From DATFMP01 sp035266845 (GTDB lineage: Bacteria > SAR324 > JACQKK01), in assembly GCA_035266845.1 (NCBI GenBank), contig DATFMP010000060.1, positions 62,001-126,000 on the forward strand: a stretch of 64,000 nt of DNA, in the 5' to 3' direction. Shown piece by piece: positions 41,788 through 49,355 of this stretch. Under the pieces are notes generated by a model. The model ran no database searches and had not been told where the DNA came from. It was given only the letters and a program-made list of their open reading frames with translations. Each line of letters begins with the position of its first letter. The stretch's first letter is position 1. The translations under genes were made by a program, and so were the position numbers.

Positions 41788-42689
41788 GGGGTGTGCTCCC
41801 TGCTGACGGCGGGCGCCGCGGAGCCTACGGCCGGCTGTGGTACGTCGGCCCGCGAGTGCAGTCTCAGCGCCGCGGCGCGCCCCACACGTCCGTGGACCAT
41901 GCCCGGCAGTGCGCCCCGCACGACCAACACGGCCAGGTATACGTGAACCGTCAGCGCGCAGAGGAAGCCCGCCGCCGCGATCAGGTGCAGCACGAGCAGG
42001 GTCACGTAGCCATCGTCCATGCGCGAGAAGCGATACTGCAACTCCAGCCCGCTCACGGCCATCGTGATGCCGGTCAGCGTGGCGGCCCAGAACCACAACT
42101 TCTGCCCGGCATTGAAGCGTCCCGCCGGCAGTGGCGCCAGGTAGCCCAGGTAGCCGCCCAGGTGCCGCAGCCACCGCAGATCGTAGCGGCGTGGCAACGC
42201 ATCGCGTACCCACAACAGGAACAGAAGACCGCCCGAAGCGATAAATACGTCGGCGCTGTGGAGGGTGCGCATCTGACGCGTGAGCGGAGAGGGCAGGCCG
42301 GGCCCGGCCAGGTACAGCTCCACGCCAGTAACCAGCAGCACGAGGAAGCTGGCAAGGCAGACCCAGTGCAGGACGCGCTCGGTCAGCGACCACCAGCTCA
42401 CGGTGTCGTTCCGGTCCAGCGGGCGGGCGTCCTTGCCGCCGAAGCGCAGGCGGTGCATCGTGGCCAGCACGACGATGGTGGCCAGGGCCATGCCTGTGAG
42501 TGGCCCCAGGTGGAAGTACACCCAGGCCCAGGCATCGCCCAGGGTATCCTCCCGGGCGGCCAGCCAGAGCAGCAGCCGCTGGATGAGCCATGACAGCGCG
42601 GCCAGCAGGGCGATGCCGCCCACCGCCGAGGCCACCACGCCACGGGCCCGCAAGCGGATGGAAGTCGCCCGGGCGTGTCTCTCCTCCAT
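41784..42689 (-). CDS. FdnI/FdhI-like cytochrome b membrane subunit
   Basis: A 301-residue membrane protein with an extra N-terminal helix and then the four-helix dihaem cytochrome b core of the formate dehydrogenase gamma/NapC-independent type. Histidines in helices include VYFHLGP, RVLHWVCLASF, TLHSADVF and LLVLHLIAAAGFLCALTVHVY, which are candidate haem ligands. Such subunits pass electrons between quinone and a periplasmic or cytoplasmic oxidoreductase. No catalytic formate dehydrogenase subunit is present in the window. It follows the Sdh anchor gene by 76 bases, with GGGGAG upstream, and overlaps the secreted-protein gene by four bases. The partner enzyme is unknown. Confidence 0.72.
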   Translation of the reverse strand: MEERHARATSIRLRARGVVASAVGGIALLAALSWLIQRLLLWLAAREDTLGDAWAWVYFHLGPLTGMALATIVVLATMHRLRFGGKDARPLDRNDTVSWWSLTERVLHWVCLASFLVLLVTGVELYLAGPGLPSPLTRQMRTLHSADVFIASGGLLFLLWVRDALPRRYDLRWLRHLGGYLGYLAPLPAGRFNAGQKLWFWAATLTGITMAVSGLELQYRFSRMDDGYVTLLVLHLIAAAGFLCALTVHVYLAVLVVRGALPGMVHGRVGRAAALRLHSRADVPQPAVGSAAPAVSREHTP

Positions 42690-42765
42690 GAGGATCTCCC
42701 CGCGGGCAGCCGTCGCGCGCCCGCGTCCTACGGGGTGTTGCCGCGCTTCCCGCGCCTGGACCGCC

Positions 42766-43155
42766 CTACATGGGCGCCAGGATGCGCGGCACGAATAGCG
42801 TGGAGGCGGCCACGAACACGGCGGCGCAGGCCGCCAGCACCAGCCAGAACAGCAGCCGCTGCCGCCCGGTTAGGTCGAAGCAATCCACGGCGATGATGCG
42901 CAGGCCGTTGAAGGCGTGGAAGGCCACCGCGCCGATCAGTAGCCACTCGGCTACAGCAAACAGCGGTGTGCGGAAGCCCGCCAGCTCCCCATCCAGGGCC
43001 TGCCGGCCCCCGATCGCGGCGTGGATGGAGACGAAGTGCGGGATCAGGTATAGCGCCAGCGCCACGCCGGTCACGCGGTGCAGCAGCCACGCCACCGTGC
43101 CCGGGTTCACCAGGGGCAGCAGCGTCCTGCGCACGTATCCCACCAGCGCCGTCAT
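42766..43155 (-). CDS. Succinate dehydrogenase membrane anchor (SdhC/SdhD-type), second
   Basis: A 129-residue protein with three transmembrane helices. The first contains LLHRVTGVALALYLIPHFVSIH, and the second AFHAFNGLRIIAVD, whose His and Arg/Asp match the haem and quinone-site pattern of SdhC cytochrome b556 (H-x3-G-x-R-x4-D). It anchors SdhA/SdhB in the membrane and helps bind quinone and haem b. It lies 12 bases after the other anchor gene, with AAGGGGA before the ATG. Confidence 0.83.
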   Translation of the reverse strand: MTALVGYVRRTLLPLVNPGTVAWLLHRVTGVALALYLIPHFVSIHAAIGGRQALDGELAGFRTPLFAVAEWLLIGAVAFHAFNGLRIIAVDCFDLTGRQRLLFWLVLAACAAVFVAASTLFVPRILAPM

Positions 43156-43167
43156 GGCTCCGTCCCC

Positions 43168-43548
43168 TTACAGCAGTGCACGAAGGCCCACGTATCCATA
43201 GGCCAGCAACGCGAAGCTGCCCGCCCACAGCACGATCAGCCCCACCCGGCGCAGGGCCGGCGACGGAGCGTAGTCCAGGAACACGCCCCATAGCCCGTTG
43301 GCGGCGTGATACAGCACTGCCGGGACGAACAGGGCGTAGTAGATCGTCCAGGCATGGCCGGCCTGCAGGCGCGCGGTGATGGCATCCCAGCTCAGCCGGC
43401 CGCTGGAGACCACGTGTACGGCCCACAGGTGCACCGCCAGTGCATAGACCAGGAACAGCCCGCTCACGCGTTGCAGCAGCCAGGCCCACAGGCCCCCGCG
43501 CCGCGGACGTGAGCCCAGCGTGGCACTGCCGGCGGCTCCCGGGCTCAC
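43168..43548 (-). CDS. Succinate dehydrogenase membrane anchor (SdhC/SdhD-type), first
   Basis: A 126-residue protein with three transmembrane helices. LLQRVSGLFLVYALAVHLWAVH and LYHAANGLWGVFLDY show the paired His/Gly pattern of succinate dehydrogenase anchors. The start is GTG at 43548, forming a GTGA overlap with the fumarase beta stop; GGAGGAG lies immediately upstream, which decides this start. A much longer open frame exists upstream but is the shadow of the fumarase genes. Together with the next gene it makes a four-subunit dehydrogenase with SdhA and SdhB. Confidence 0.83.
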   Translation of the reverse strand: MSPGAAGSATLGSRPRRGGLWAWLLQRVSGLFLVYALAVHLWAVHVVSSGRLSWDAITARLQAGHAWTIYYALFVPAVLYHAANGLWGVFLDYAPSPALRRVGLIVLWAGSFALLAYGYVGLRALL

Positions 43549-44225
43549 AGCACCTCCTCCTCGCGGTCGATGGTCTCGCCGAAGCGGCGCAGGGCCGGTT
43601 GCGGCAGACCCTGGTACAGCGCAGCCAGGTTGCGGTTCACCTCCGCATTGGAAAGCTCGAACAGGCTGTTGCCCTCCGCGTCGCTCTCCACGATGAACGG
43701 GCCCATGTTCTCGCAGTCCAGTACCCAGATGGCTTGCGCGATGCCCAACTCCTTCAGCCAGTGCGCGGCCTTCACGGCGCGGATGCCCCGCCCGTACGTG
43801 GCGCCCAGACCATAGCCCACCGTCGTCAGGTACACGGCCCCGTGCGGCACGAAGGTCGCCTTGTAGTCCTTGGACGACATGCCGCCCTTGCCGATGATCA
43901 CCTTCACGCCGGTCTGGCGGAAGAATTGGTCCATGTACTTGCCGAAGCGGAACGAGGCCGTGGCGGTGACCGCCCGCACCAGGTATTCCCCATCCTCCCG
44001 CTGGCTCGCGGCGGGCGAGCAATGGAAGTTCACGTTGGAGATCTCGCGGATGGGCACGGGTGGCTCGATGCCCTCGGCGATGTAGCGCTGGTAGAGCCCC
44101 TCGCGGCCCGTGAAGATGGGCCCGTCCAGGTACACCAGATCGCCCAGCCGCAGACCCCGCAGCGCCTCGGGCTGCACCGGGCACTGCAGGTGCACCGTGT
44201 TCATCTTCACGTCGGAGAGTTTCAT
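43545..44225 (-). CDS. Class I fumarate hydratase / tartrate dehydratase beta subunit
   Basis: A 226-residue subunit of the two-part iron-sulfur hydro-lyase family. The family marks are RLGDLVYLDGPIFTGREG near residue 30, the KVIIGKGGMSS glycine-rich loop near 115, and the YGRGIRAVKAAHWLKELG helix. With the alpha subunit it would hydrate fumarate to malate, or dehydrate tartrate. Its place inside an sdh operon favours fumarase, giving succinate to malate in one transcript. It lies 111 bases after the alpha gene; that gap holds a small CCCTGC-GGA-GCAGGG hairpin (44290-44304). The start at 44225 gives MKLSDVKMNT. Confidence 0.82.
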   Translation of the reverse strand: MKLSDVKMNTVHLQCPVQPEALRGLRLGDLVYLDGPIFTGREGLYQRYIAEGIEPPVPIREISNVNFHCSPAASQREDGEYLVRAVTATASFRFGKYMDQFFRQTGVKVIIGKGGMSSKDYKATFVPHGAVYLTTVGYGLGATYGRGIRAVKAAHWLKELGIAQAIWVLDCENMGPFIVESDAEGNSLFELSNAEVNRNLAALYQGLPQPALRRFGETIDREEEVL

Positions 44226-44336
44226 GGTGCTTGATTCGTCCCCTGACAGGTTGCTGCACGTACCGCGACTTAGCTGCGTTTCTGAGGAGCCCTGCGGAGC
44301 AGGGTGTTTGGAGCCGCGGCCCAAAATGCCTCCGCC

Positions 44337-45338
44337 CTACCCCACCCCCTCGCGGCGGTAGTGGTCGGTGAACCACTGCGGGTCGTCGCGGAAGGCGACC
44401 TCGCCGTCCGGCGTGATGCGGGCGGTGGCGCGGCGCGAGGCGAAGCAGAAGGTGTGAATGGCCACGGGCATGCCGCCGGTGTGCGTGTAGGCGATCTCCG
44501 CGTGGCAATCCACCACCATGCTGCTGCCCACGAAGCCCATGGGCCCCATGCCGATGGTGTTGCCCAGCTCCTTCAGCTCCAGCTCCAGCGCGGCGAGCTG
44601 GGGATCGGGATTGCGGTCGCCCACGGGTCGCAGGCAGGCGGCCTCCTTGGCGATGCGCATGGTGGTGTCCTTGCAGCCGCCGATGCCCAGGCCCACCACG
44701 GCGGGCTGGCAGGCCATGCCGCGCCGCCCGAACTCCACCATAGTGTCCAGGAAGAACTTGCGGATGCCCGGCAGGCCATCGGCCGGGAACAGCATGCGGT
44801 AGTCCGTGCCGAACAGCCCGCCCTTGTGCACGGTGGTCAGCTCGATCCAGTCGCCCTCCGGCTCGAAGCTGTATTGGATCTCCGGGGCCTGCACGCCCAC
44901 GTTGTTGTCGAAGTCCTTGCGGGTGAGTGGGTGCACGCGGTTGGGGCGCAGGGGAATCTCGTGCGTGGCATCCGCCGTGGCTTGGCGCAGCGCGTGCTCC
45001 AGGGCCACGAAGCCGCCCTGCACGCGGGCCTCGTTGCCCAGCTTGACGTACCAGCGCGGCAGTCCCGTATCGCCGCACATGGGCCGCTGGTCCTCCTCCG
45101 CCGCATCGTAGTTGCAGCAGATCTGGTCCAGCACGAACTTGGAGAGCGGGTTGCGCTCGGCGGCAGCCATATCCGCAATGCCGGCCTTGAAGTCCGCCGG
45201 AATCCCGATGGCCGCGCGGGCCATCAGCTCGCGCGCGACGGCCCCGATGCGCTCCAGCGGCAGCTCGCCGGGCGCCCAGCCGCGGCCCGCGGCCGCACCG
45301 CCCCCGCTAGCCTTGCCCGAGGAGGGACGAGAAGGCAT
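44337..45338 (-). CDS. Class I fumarate hydratase / tartrate dehydratase alpha subunit
   Basis: A 333-residue [4Fe-4S] hydro-lyase subunit. The cluster-binding motif MCGDTGLPRWYVKLG has C88; further cysteines are C209 (MACQPAVVGLGIGG), C221 and one near 300 (VVDCHAEIAY). The LPLERIGAVARELMARAAIGI opening and the family core RPNRVHPLTRKDFDNNVG fit the split alpha type seen in class I fumarases and L-tartrate dehydratase. Its first 32 bases overlap the end of sdhB, so translation is coupled. It makes the heterodimer with the following gene. Confidence 0.85.
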   Translation of the reverse strand: MPSRPSSGKASGGGAAAGRGWAPGELPLERIGAVARELMARAAIGIPADFKAGIADMAAAERNPLSKFVLDQICCNYDAAEEDQRPMCGDTGLPRWYVKLGNEARVQGGFVALEHALRQATADATHEIPLRPNRVHPLTRKDFDNNVGVQAPEIQYSFEPEGDWIELTTVHKGGLFGTDYRMLFPADGLPGIRKFFLDTMVEFGRRGMACQPAVVGLGIGGCKDTTMRIAKEAACLRPVGDRNPDPQLAALELELKELGNTIGMGPMGFVGSSMVVDCHAEIAYTHTGGMPVAIHTFCFASRRATARITPDGEVAFRDDPQWFTDHYRREGVG

Positions 45339-46071
45339 GCAGCACCTCCCTGCGTTTCAGTTTCTGGATGGCGCGCGTGGGGGCGATGCCCATTGGGCAC
45401 ACCTCCGTGCAGTTGAACTGCGTGTGGCAGCCCCACACCCCGTCGTGTCCGTTCAGAAGCCGCAGCCGCTCGGCCCCGGCGGCATCGCGCGAATCGCGCA
45501 CCAGCACGAAGGCGCGGTTCAGCGCCGCGGGGCCCAGGTACGCGTCGTTAATCTCCACCAGGCTGCACTCGCCGAAGCAGTTGCCGCAGGTGATGCACTC
45601 CACGTGTGGGTCGATGTCCCGCCGCTCGGCTGAATCGGGCGCGATGCGGGCGAAGTCGGGGGCGTCGGGGTGCCGGGGCACGAAGTGTGGGCGCACGCGC
45701 CGGTAGCGCTCCACGAAGGGCGCCATGTCCACGGCCAGATCGCGCAGCACGGGATAGTGGGGCAGCGGCTCCAGGGTCAGCACGTCGCCGCCCAGCCGCT
45801 CGATCTGCGTGCGGCACGTCCAACGGTTCTTGCCATTGACCCGCATGGAGCATGTGCCACACATGCCGGCGCGGCAGGAATAGCGGTAGGCCAGCGAAGG
45901 GTCCTGCTCGCGCTGGATGCGGCACACCACATCCAGCACGCTCATCTTGGGCTCGCGCCGCACACGGAACGTGTCCCAGCGGGCCGGCAGCGGGCCGCCA
46001 GCGGATTCGGCGGCGGCGCCATCGCCGGCGGAGCGCCGGATGCGCACGGTCAGTAACTCGTTCATCAGCAC
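45307..46071 (-). CDS. sdhB: Succinate dehydrogenase iron-sulfur subunit
   Basis: A 254-residue electron-transfer subunit. The N-terminal ferredoxin domain binds a [2Fe-2S] cluster through C66, C71, C74 and C86 (YSCRAGMCGTC). The C-terminal domain has C159-x2-C162-x2-C165-x3-C169 and C215, C221 and C225 (CTEVCP) for the [4Fe-4S] and [3Fe-4S] clusters. The sequence ends with a helix after PTRAIQKLKRREV. It connects SdhA to the quinone site in the membrane anchors. It is the first gene of the sdhB-fumarase alpha-fumarase beta-anchor-anchor-cytochrome b-secreted protein series. A second in-frame Met is two codons later. Confidence 0.92.
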   Translation of the reverse strand: MLMNELLTVRIRRSAGDGAAAESAGGPLPARWDTFRVRREPKMSVLDVVCRIQREQDPSLAYRYSCRAGMCGTCSMRVNGKNRWTCRTQIERLGGDVLTLEPLPHYPVLRDLAVDMAPFVERYRRVRPHFVPRHPDAPDFARIAPDSAERRDIDPHVECITCGNCFGECSLVEINDAYLGPAALNRAFVLVRDSRDAAGAERLRLLNGHDGVWGCHTQFNCTEVCPMGIAPTRAIQKLKRREVLHAFSSLLGQG

Positions 46072-46300
46072 GTCCCCCGCTGCAGAGCGGCCCCGGGGCG
46101 CCTGGGCCGGCGCCTTGCGCCCACTCTAGCGGAAATGGCCGCGCGGTGAAAGCGGGTCTGCCGTGTCGCGGGGCGGGCTGAAATACGCACCACCTCTACG
46201 CATTTTCCGCTTGCCCCCCGCTCGCCGCGGCGTTAGGGGTGGGCAAGCTGGCATGGGGAAGTGCCGGATACAGCTCCAGAACTCCAGACGAGGTGACGCC

Positions 46301-46756
46301 ATGCGTGCTTTTGCCCGCTGTGCGATTGCCGGCCCGAGACCCCGTACCCTGGTCTGTCGCCTGGGCATGTTCGTGCTGGGCTTGGCGGCGTTGGGCCTGC
46401 TGGCCGGCTGCGGCGGCGGGCCGGGCAGCGCCGCTCCGGCGGCGTCCCCGGCCGACCTGACGCCCCAGACCGAGCCCTTCCAGGTGCACCTGCTCACGCT
46501 CTCGGTCTCGCCCACCTCCATCACCCTGCCGTTGCACAGCAGCGCGTTCTTCGTGGCCATGGGCGAGCGCGAGGACGGCAGCCCTATCGAGCGCACCTCC
46601 GCCTCGCAATGGAGTGTGCAGGGCGATCCCATCGGCACCGTAACGCCCATCGGCCGCCTGACGGCGGAGGCCCCAGGTGTCGCGCTGGTCACGGCGGAGG
46701 ATCACGTGTCCGGTCTGGAGGCCTACTCCCTGGTCACCGTCCCCGCCGCGCCGTAG
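46301..46756 (+). CDS. Small lipoprotein with BIG2-like immunoglobulin domain
   Basis: A 151-residue protein with a lipobox LLAGC near residue 36, preceded by a charged N-region and a hydrophobic core (FVLGLAALGLLAGC). After a Ala/Pro spacer, residues 60-150 resemble a bacterial Ig-like (BIG2) domain: LSVSPTSITLPLHSSAFFVA, QWSVQGDPIGTVTPIGRLTA, then ALVTAEDHVSGL. Such domains occur in cell-surface and adhesion proteins; the role here is unknown. The start at 46301 follows GAGG at about eight bases; the longer open frame adds a Pro/Arg leader. It is divergent from sdhB (229 bases) and convergent with the SDR gene. Confidence 0.72.
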   Translation: MRAFARCAIAGPRPRTLVCRLGMFVLGLAALGLLAGCGGGPGSAAPAASPADLTPQTEPFQVHLLTLSVSPTSITLPLHSSAFFVAMGEREDGSPIERTSASQWSVQGDPIGTVTPIGRLTAEAPGVALVTAEDHVSGLEAYSLVTVPAAP

Positions 46757-46773
46757 GCAAGTGGGGGGGATCG

Positions 46774-47802
46774 TCAGAGCACGTACTTGAGCAGGGCCAG
46801 CACGCCCTGGCGCATGGGGGAGCGGTGATGGCTGGCGGCCGTGGCGCTCAGCACCTCGTCGCGGTGGGCCACGTACCAGCGGTAGGTCTCCTCGAACATC
46901 TCCTCGTTGGAGTAGCGCGGCTGCCAGCCCAACTCGGCCTGGGCCCGCGAGATGTCGAAGTACATGGAGCGCCCGTACATCAACGCGTGGTAGGGCCCGA
47001 GCGGCGAGAGGCCCAGAAGGCTGGTGAGGTTCATGGCTGCGATGGCGGGCCACATGGGCACGCGACGCACGCGCGAGCCCGTGCCGGCGACCCGGCACAG
47101 GTGCTCCAGCACGGCGCGCATGGAGCCGTAGCGGTCTGTGCCGATGTTGTACACGCCGGGCTCGTGGCGCTGCCCGGCCAGCAGCACGGCCTCCGCCATG
47201 TCGTCCGCGTGCACGAACTGGTACACGTTGTCCCCCCGCCCCAGCACGGGCACGTTGCGGCCCTCGCGGATCCACTCGAAGAGGATCTGGAAGATGCCCA
47301 GTCGCCCGTGGCCCACGATGGTGCGCGGCCGCACGATGTCCACCGGAAATCCCTGGGCCACGGCGGCGCGGCATAGCTGCTCGCCGGCAAACTTGGCGCG
47401 CCCGTAGGCCTCCATGGGATGCGGCTCGTCGTCCGGCCCCACGGGGTTGCGCTTCGGCACGCCGAAGACGGCGCTGGAGGAGGTGTATACCACCTTGCGC
47501 GCGCCGGCCTCCCGAGCGGCGCGCAGGGTGTTCTCCGTGCCGTCGCGGTTCACGGACCAGAACGCGGCGCGATCCTTGGCAATCGGCACCTGGGCCACGT
47601 TGTGGTAGACCACCTCCATGCCCTGGCAGGCTCGCCGCACGGCCTCTAGGTCGCGGATGTCTCCACGGTGATAGGTCACGTCCGCGGGACGCTCCGTGCT
47701 GTCCAGCAGGTCGAACACAGCTACCTGCTCACCCCGCTCGCGCAGCTTACGCACCAGCACATGCCCGAAGTACCCCGAACCGCCCGTGACCAAGCTTGCC
47801 AT
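46774..47802 (-). CDS. NAD-dependent epimerase/dehydratase (extended SDR)
   Basis: A 342-residue Rossmann protein. The nucleotide motif GGSGYFG is at residues 7-13, TSSSAVFGV near 112 and the catalytic Tyr-x3-Lys pair in YGRAKFAGE near 133, with the downstream RPRTIVGHGRLG substrate segment. These are the marks of extended short-chain dehydrogenases acting on nucleotide sugars, or of 3-beta-hydroxysteroid-dehydrogenase-like enzymes. It is divergent from the UbiA-like transferase gene (182 bases) and begins the sugar-lipid-type group to its right. AAGGAAGG precedes the ATG. Confidence 0.85.
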   Translation of the reverse strand: MASLVTGGSGYFGHVLVRKLRERGEQVAVFDLLDSTERPADVTYHRGDIRDLEAVRRACQGMEVVYHNVAQVPIAKDRAAFWSVNRDGTENTLRAAREAGARKVVYTSSSAVFGVPKRNPVGPDDEPHPMEAYGRAKFAGEQLCRAAVAQGFPVDIVRPRTIVGHGRLGIFQILFEWIREGRNVPVLGRGDNVYQFVHADDMAEAVLLAGQRHEPGVYNIGTDRYGSMRAVLEHLCRVAGTGSRVRRVPMWPAIAAMNLTSLLGLSPLGPYHALMYGRSMYFDISRAQAELGWQPRYSNEEMFEETYRWYVAHRDEVLSATAASHHRSPMRQGVLALLKYVL

Positions 47803-47984
47803 TTGCCCGCGCCTTCCTTCATGCTGGCGGACGGCCTCACGTGACGCGGTCGCGCCCGTGCGTCCTTCCGCGGAGAACAGCTCCGCTTCAGAGGTAGCGC
47901 ACCCGCCGGGCCGCGTCCAATCCCGGGCCAGGGCCGGGCCCCCCGGCCCCCGCGCCTGCACGACTGGCAGGGAGTGCGCTCCCG

Positions 47985-48872
47985 ATGGTGATGACGGTGC
48001 TGCGTGCGCTGCGGGTACACCAGTGGAGCAAGAACGGGCTGCTGCTCGTGCCGTTGCTGGCCTCGCACCGCATCTGGCCGCTGGACTGGCTGCCCGCGGG
48101 GCTGATGGCCATTGCGGCCTTCAGCCTCTGCGCCTCGGGCACCTACGTCATCAACGACCTGCTGGACGTGGCGGCGGACCGCGCGCACCCCACCAAGCGC
48201 CTGCGGCCCATCGCCTCCGGGGCGCTTGCGCCGGGCACGGCCGCCGTGCTGGCGACCGTCGTTCTGGCTACGGGTGTGGCGCTCGCCTGGCCGCTGGGCT
48301 GGGACTTCCTGCTCACGCTGGGTGTGTACCTGACGCTAACCCTGGCCTATTCGTTGTGGCTCAAGCGCGTGGCCCTGCTGGACGTCATCGTGCTGGCCAC
48401 GCTGTACACGCTGCGGGTGATCGCGGGGCACGTCGTGTTCGGCATCGTGTACTCGCAATGGCTGCTGGCCTTCACGGTGTTCCTGTTCCTGGGACTGGCC
48501 CTGGTGAAGCGCTACGGCGAGCTGCTGCTGGGTGACCGCCCGGAATTCCGGGCGGCGGGGCATCGCCGCGGCTACAATGCGCGCGATGTACAGCTCGTGG
48601 GCACGTTGGGTATCTGCAGCAGCTTCGTGGCCGTGCTGGTGTTCGCGCTTTACATCAACAGCGACCAGGTGCGAGAGTTGTACCGCCATCCGGACCTGCT
48701 CTGGCTGGCGATCCCCGTGCTTCTATACTGGGTGGCGCGTGTCTGGCGCATCGCGCACCAGGGGGAGATGGACGCCGATCCGGTCATCTTCGCGCTTCGT
48801 GATCCGCTCAGCTACGGCGTCGGACTGCTGCTGCTCGCCGTCGTGGCCCTGGCCGCGGGCGTGCTGGGCTAG
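47985..48872 (+). CDS. UbiA-family prenyltransferase, DPPR-synthase-like
   Basis: A 295-residue membrane protein with eight or nine helices. The first Asp-rich motif is NDLLDVAADRAHPTKRLRPI starting at residue 57, and FLGLALVKRYGELLL then ALRDPLS near the end match the polyprenyl-phosphate phosphoribosyltransferase (decaprenyl-phosphate-ribose, DPPR) subfamily rather than ubiquinone or chlorophyll UbiA enzymes. That enzyme moves phosphoribose from PRPP to a polyprenyl phosphate, the first step towards lipid-linked arabinose or ribose. It begins a run of five plus-strand genes ending in a GT39 glycosyltransferase. Two ATGs (47985 and 47991) are possible. Confidence 0.78.
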   Translation: MVMTVLRALRVHQWSKNGLLLVPLLASHRIWPLDWLPAGLMAIAAFSLCASGTYVINDLLDVAADRAHPTKRLRPIASGALAPGTAAVLATVVLATGVALAWPLGWDFLLTLGVYLTLTLAYSLWLKRVALLDVIVLATLYTLRVIAGHVVFGIVYSQWLLAFTVFLFLGLALVKRYGELLLGDRPEFRAAGHRRGYNARDVQLVGTLGICSSFVAVLVFALYINSDQVRELYRHPDLLWLAIPVLLYWVARVWRIAHQGEMDADPVIFALRDPLSYGVGLLLLAVVALAAGVLG

Positions 48873-48918
48873 CCGGGTCGATCGCGGAGTATCGCTGTGC
48901 AAGCCCGCCCCGAGTCCC

Positions 48919-49335
48919 ATGAACCACCACCACGCCGCACCGGTCACGCAGACCACGCCCCCCGCACCGCCGCTCTACGCCACCACGTCGGCCCTGTGCT
49001 ATACGCTGGCCGCCGAGCACGCAGGGGACGCGCCCGCGCTGGCCGCGCCATACAACGACGTGACCGCCCTCGTAGCAGCCCAGCGTGCGCGGCTGGGCAC
49101 GGCCCTGCGCTGGCCACTGCTGCTGGCCACACTGGGCTTCGCCTTGGCCGGACTCCGCTGCGGGGACCTCTTTCATCGCCTGCCACCGGCCAAGCGCGCG
49201 CGCCAGGTCGCGGCGTGGCGCCACAGCCGGCTGGGTGCCTGCCGTGACCTGATCCGCTTCTATGAGAGCCTGGCGGTGCTGGCGCTGTTCGCGCGGCCGG
49301 GGCTCGTGCAGGCTGACCGCCCCCGGGCGGCCTGA
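48919..49335 (+). CDS. Small membrane protein next to the GMC oxidoreductase
   Basis: A 138-residue protein. A Pro-rich leader is followed by a hydrophobic stretch near residues 55-75 (WPLLLATLGFALAGLRC). Then comes a basic helical segment (HRLPPAKRARQVAAWRHSRL, then RDLIRFYESLAVLALF) that resembles the helical N-terminal part of long-chain alcohol oxidase-type GMC proteins. I do not know a named family. It lies 20 bases before the GMC gene and 46 after the UbiA-like gene, so it may be a separately encoded accessory part of that oxidoreductase. The function is an inference. Confidence 0.55.
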   Translation: MNHHHAAPVTQTTPPAPPLYATTSALCYTLAAEHAGDAPALAAPYNDVTALVAAQRARLGTALRWPLLLATLGFALAGLRCGDLFHRLPPAKRARQVAAWRHSRLGACRDLIRFYESLAVLALFARPGLVQADRPRAA

Positions 49336-49355
49336 CGCCGCCGGGAGCCACCCCC

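Noticed and set aside
43168..45078. A 636-codon frame that would join the Sdh anchor to a long N-terminal region
   Set aside because: Only the last 126 codons look like a membrane anchor. The rest is the out-of-frame reading of the fumarase genes, and a well-placed GTG with GGAGGAG gives the real start.
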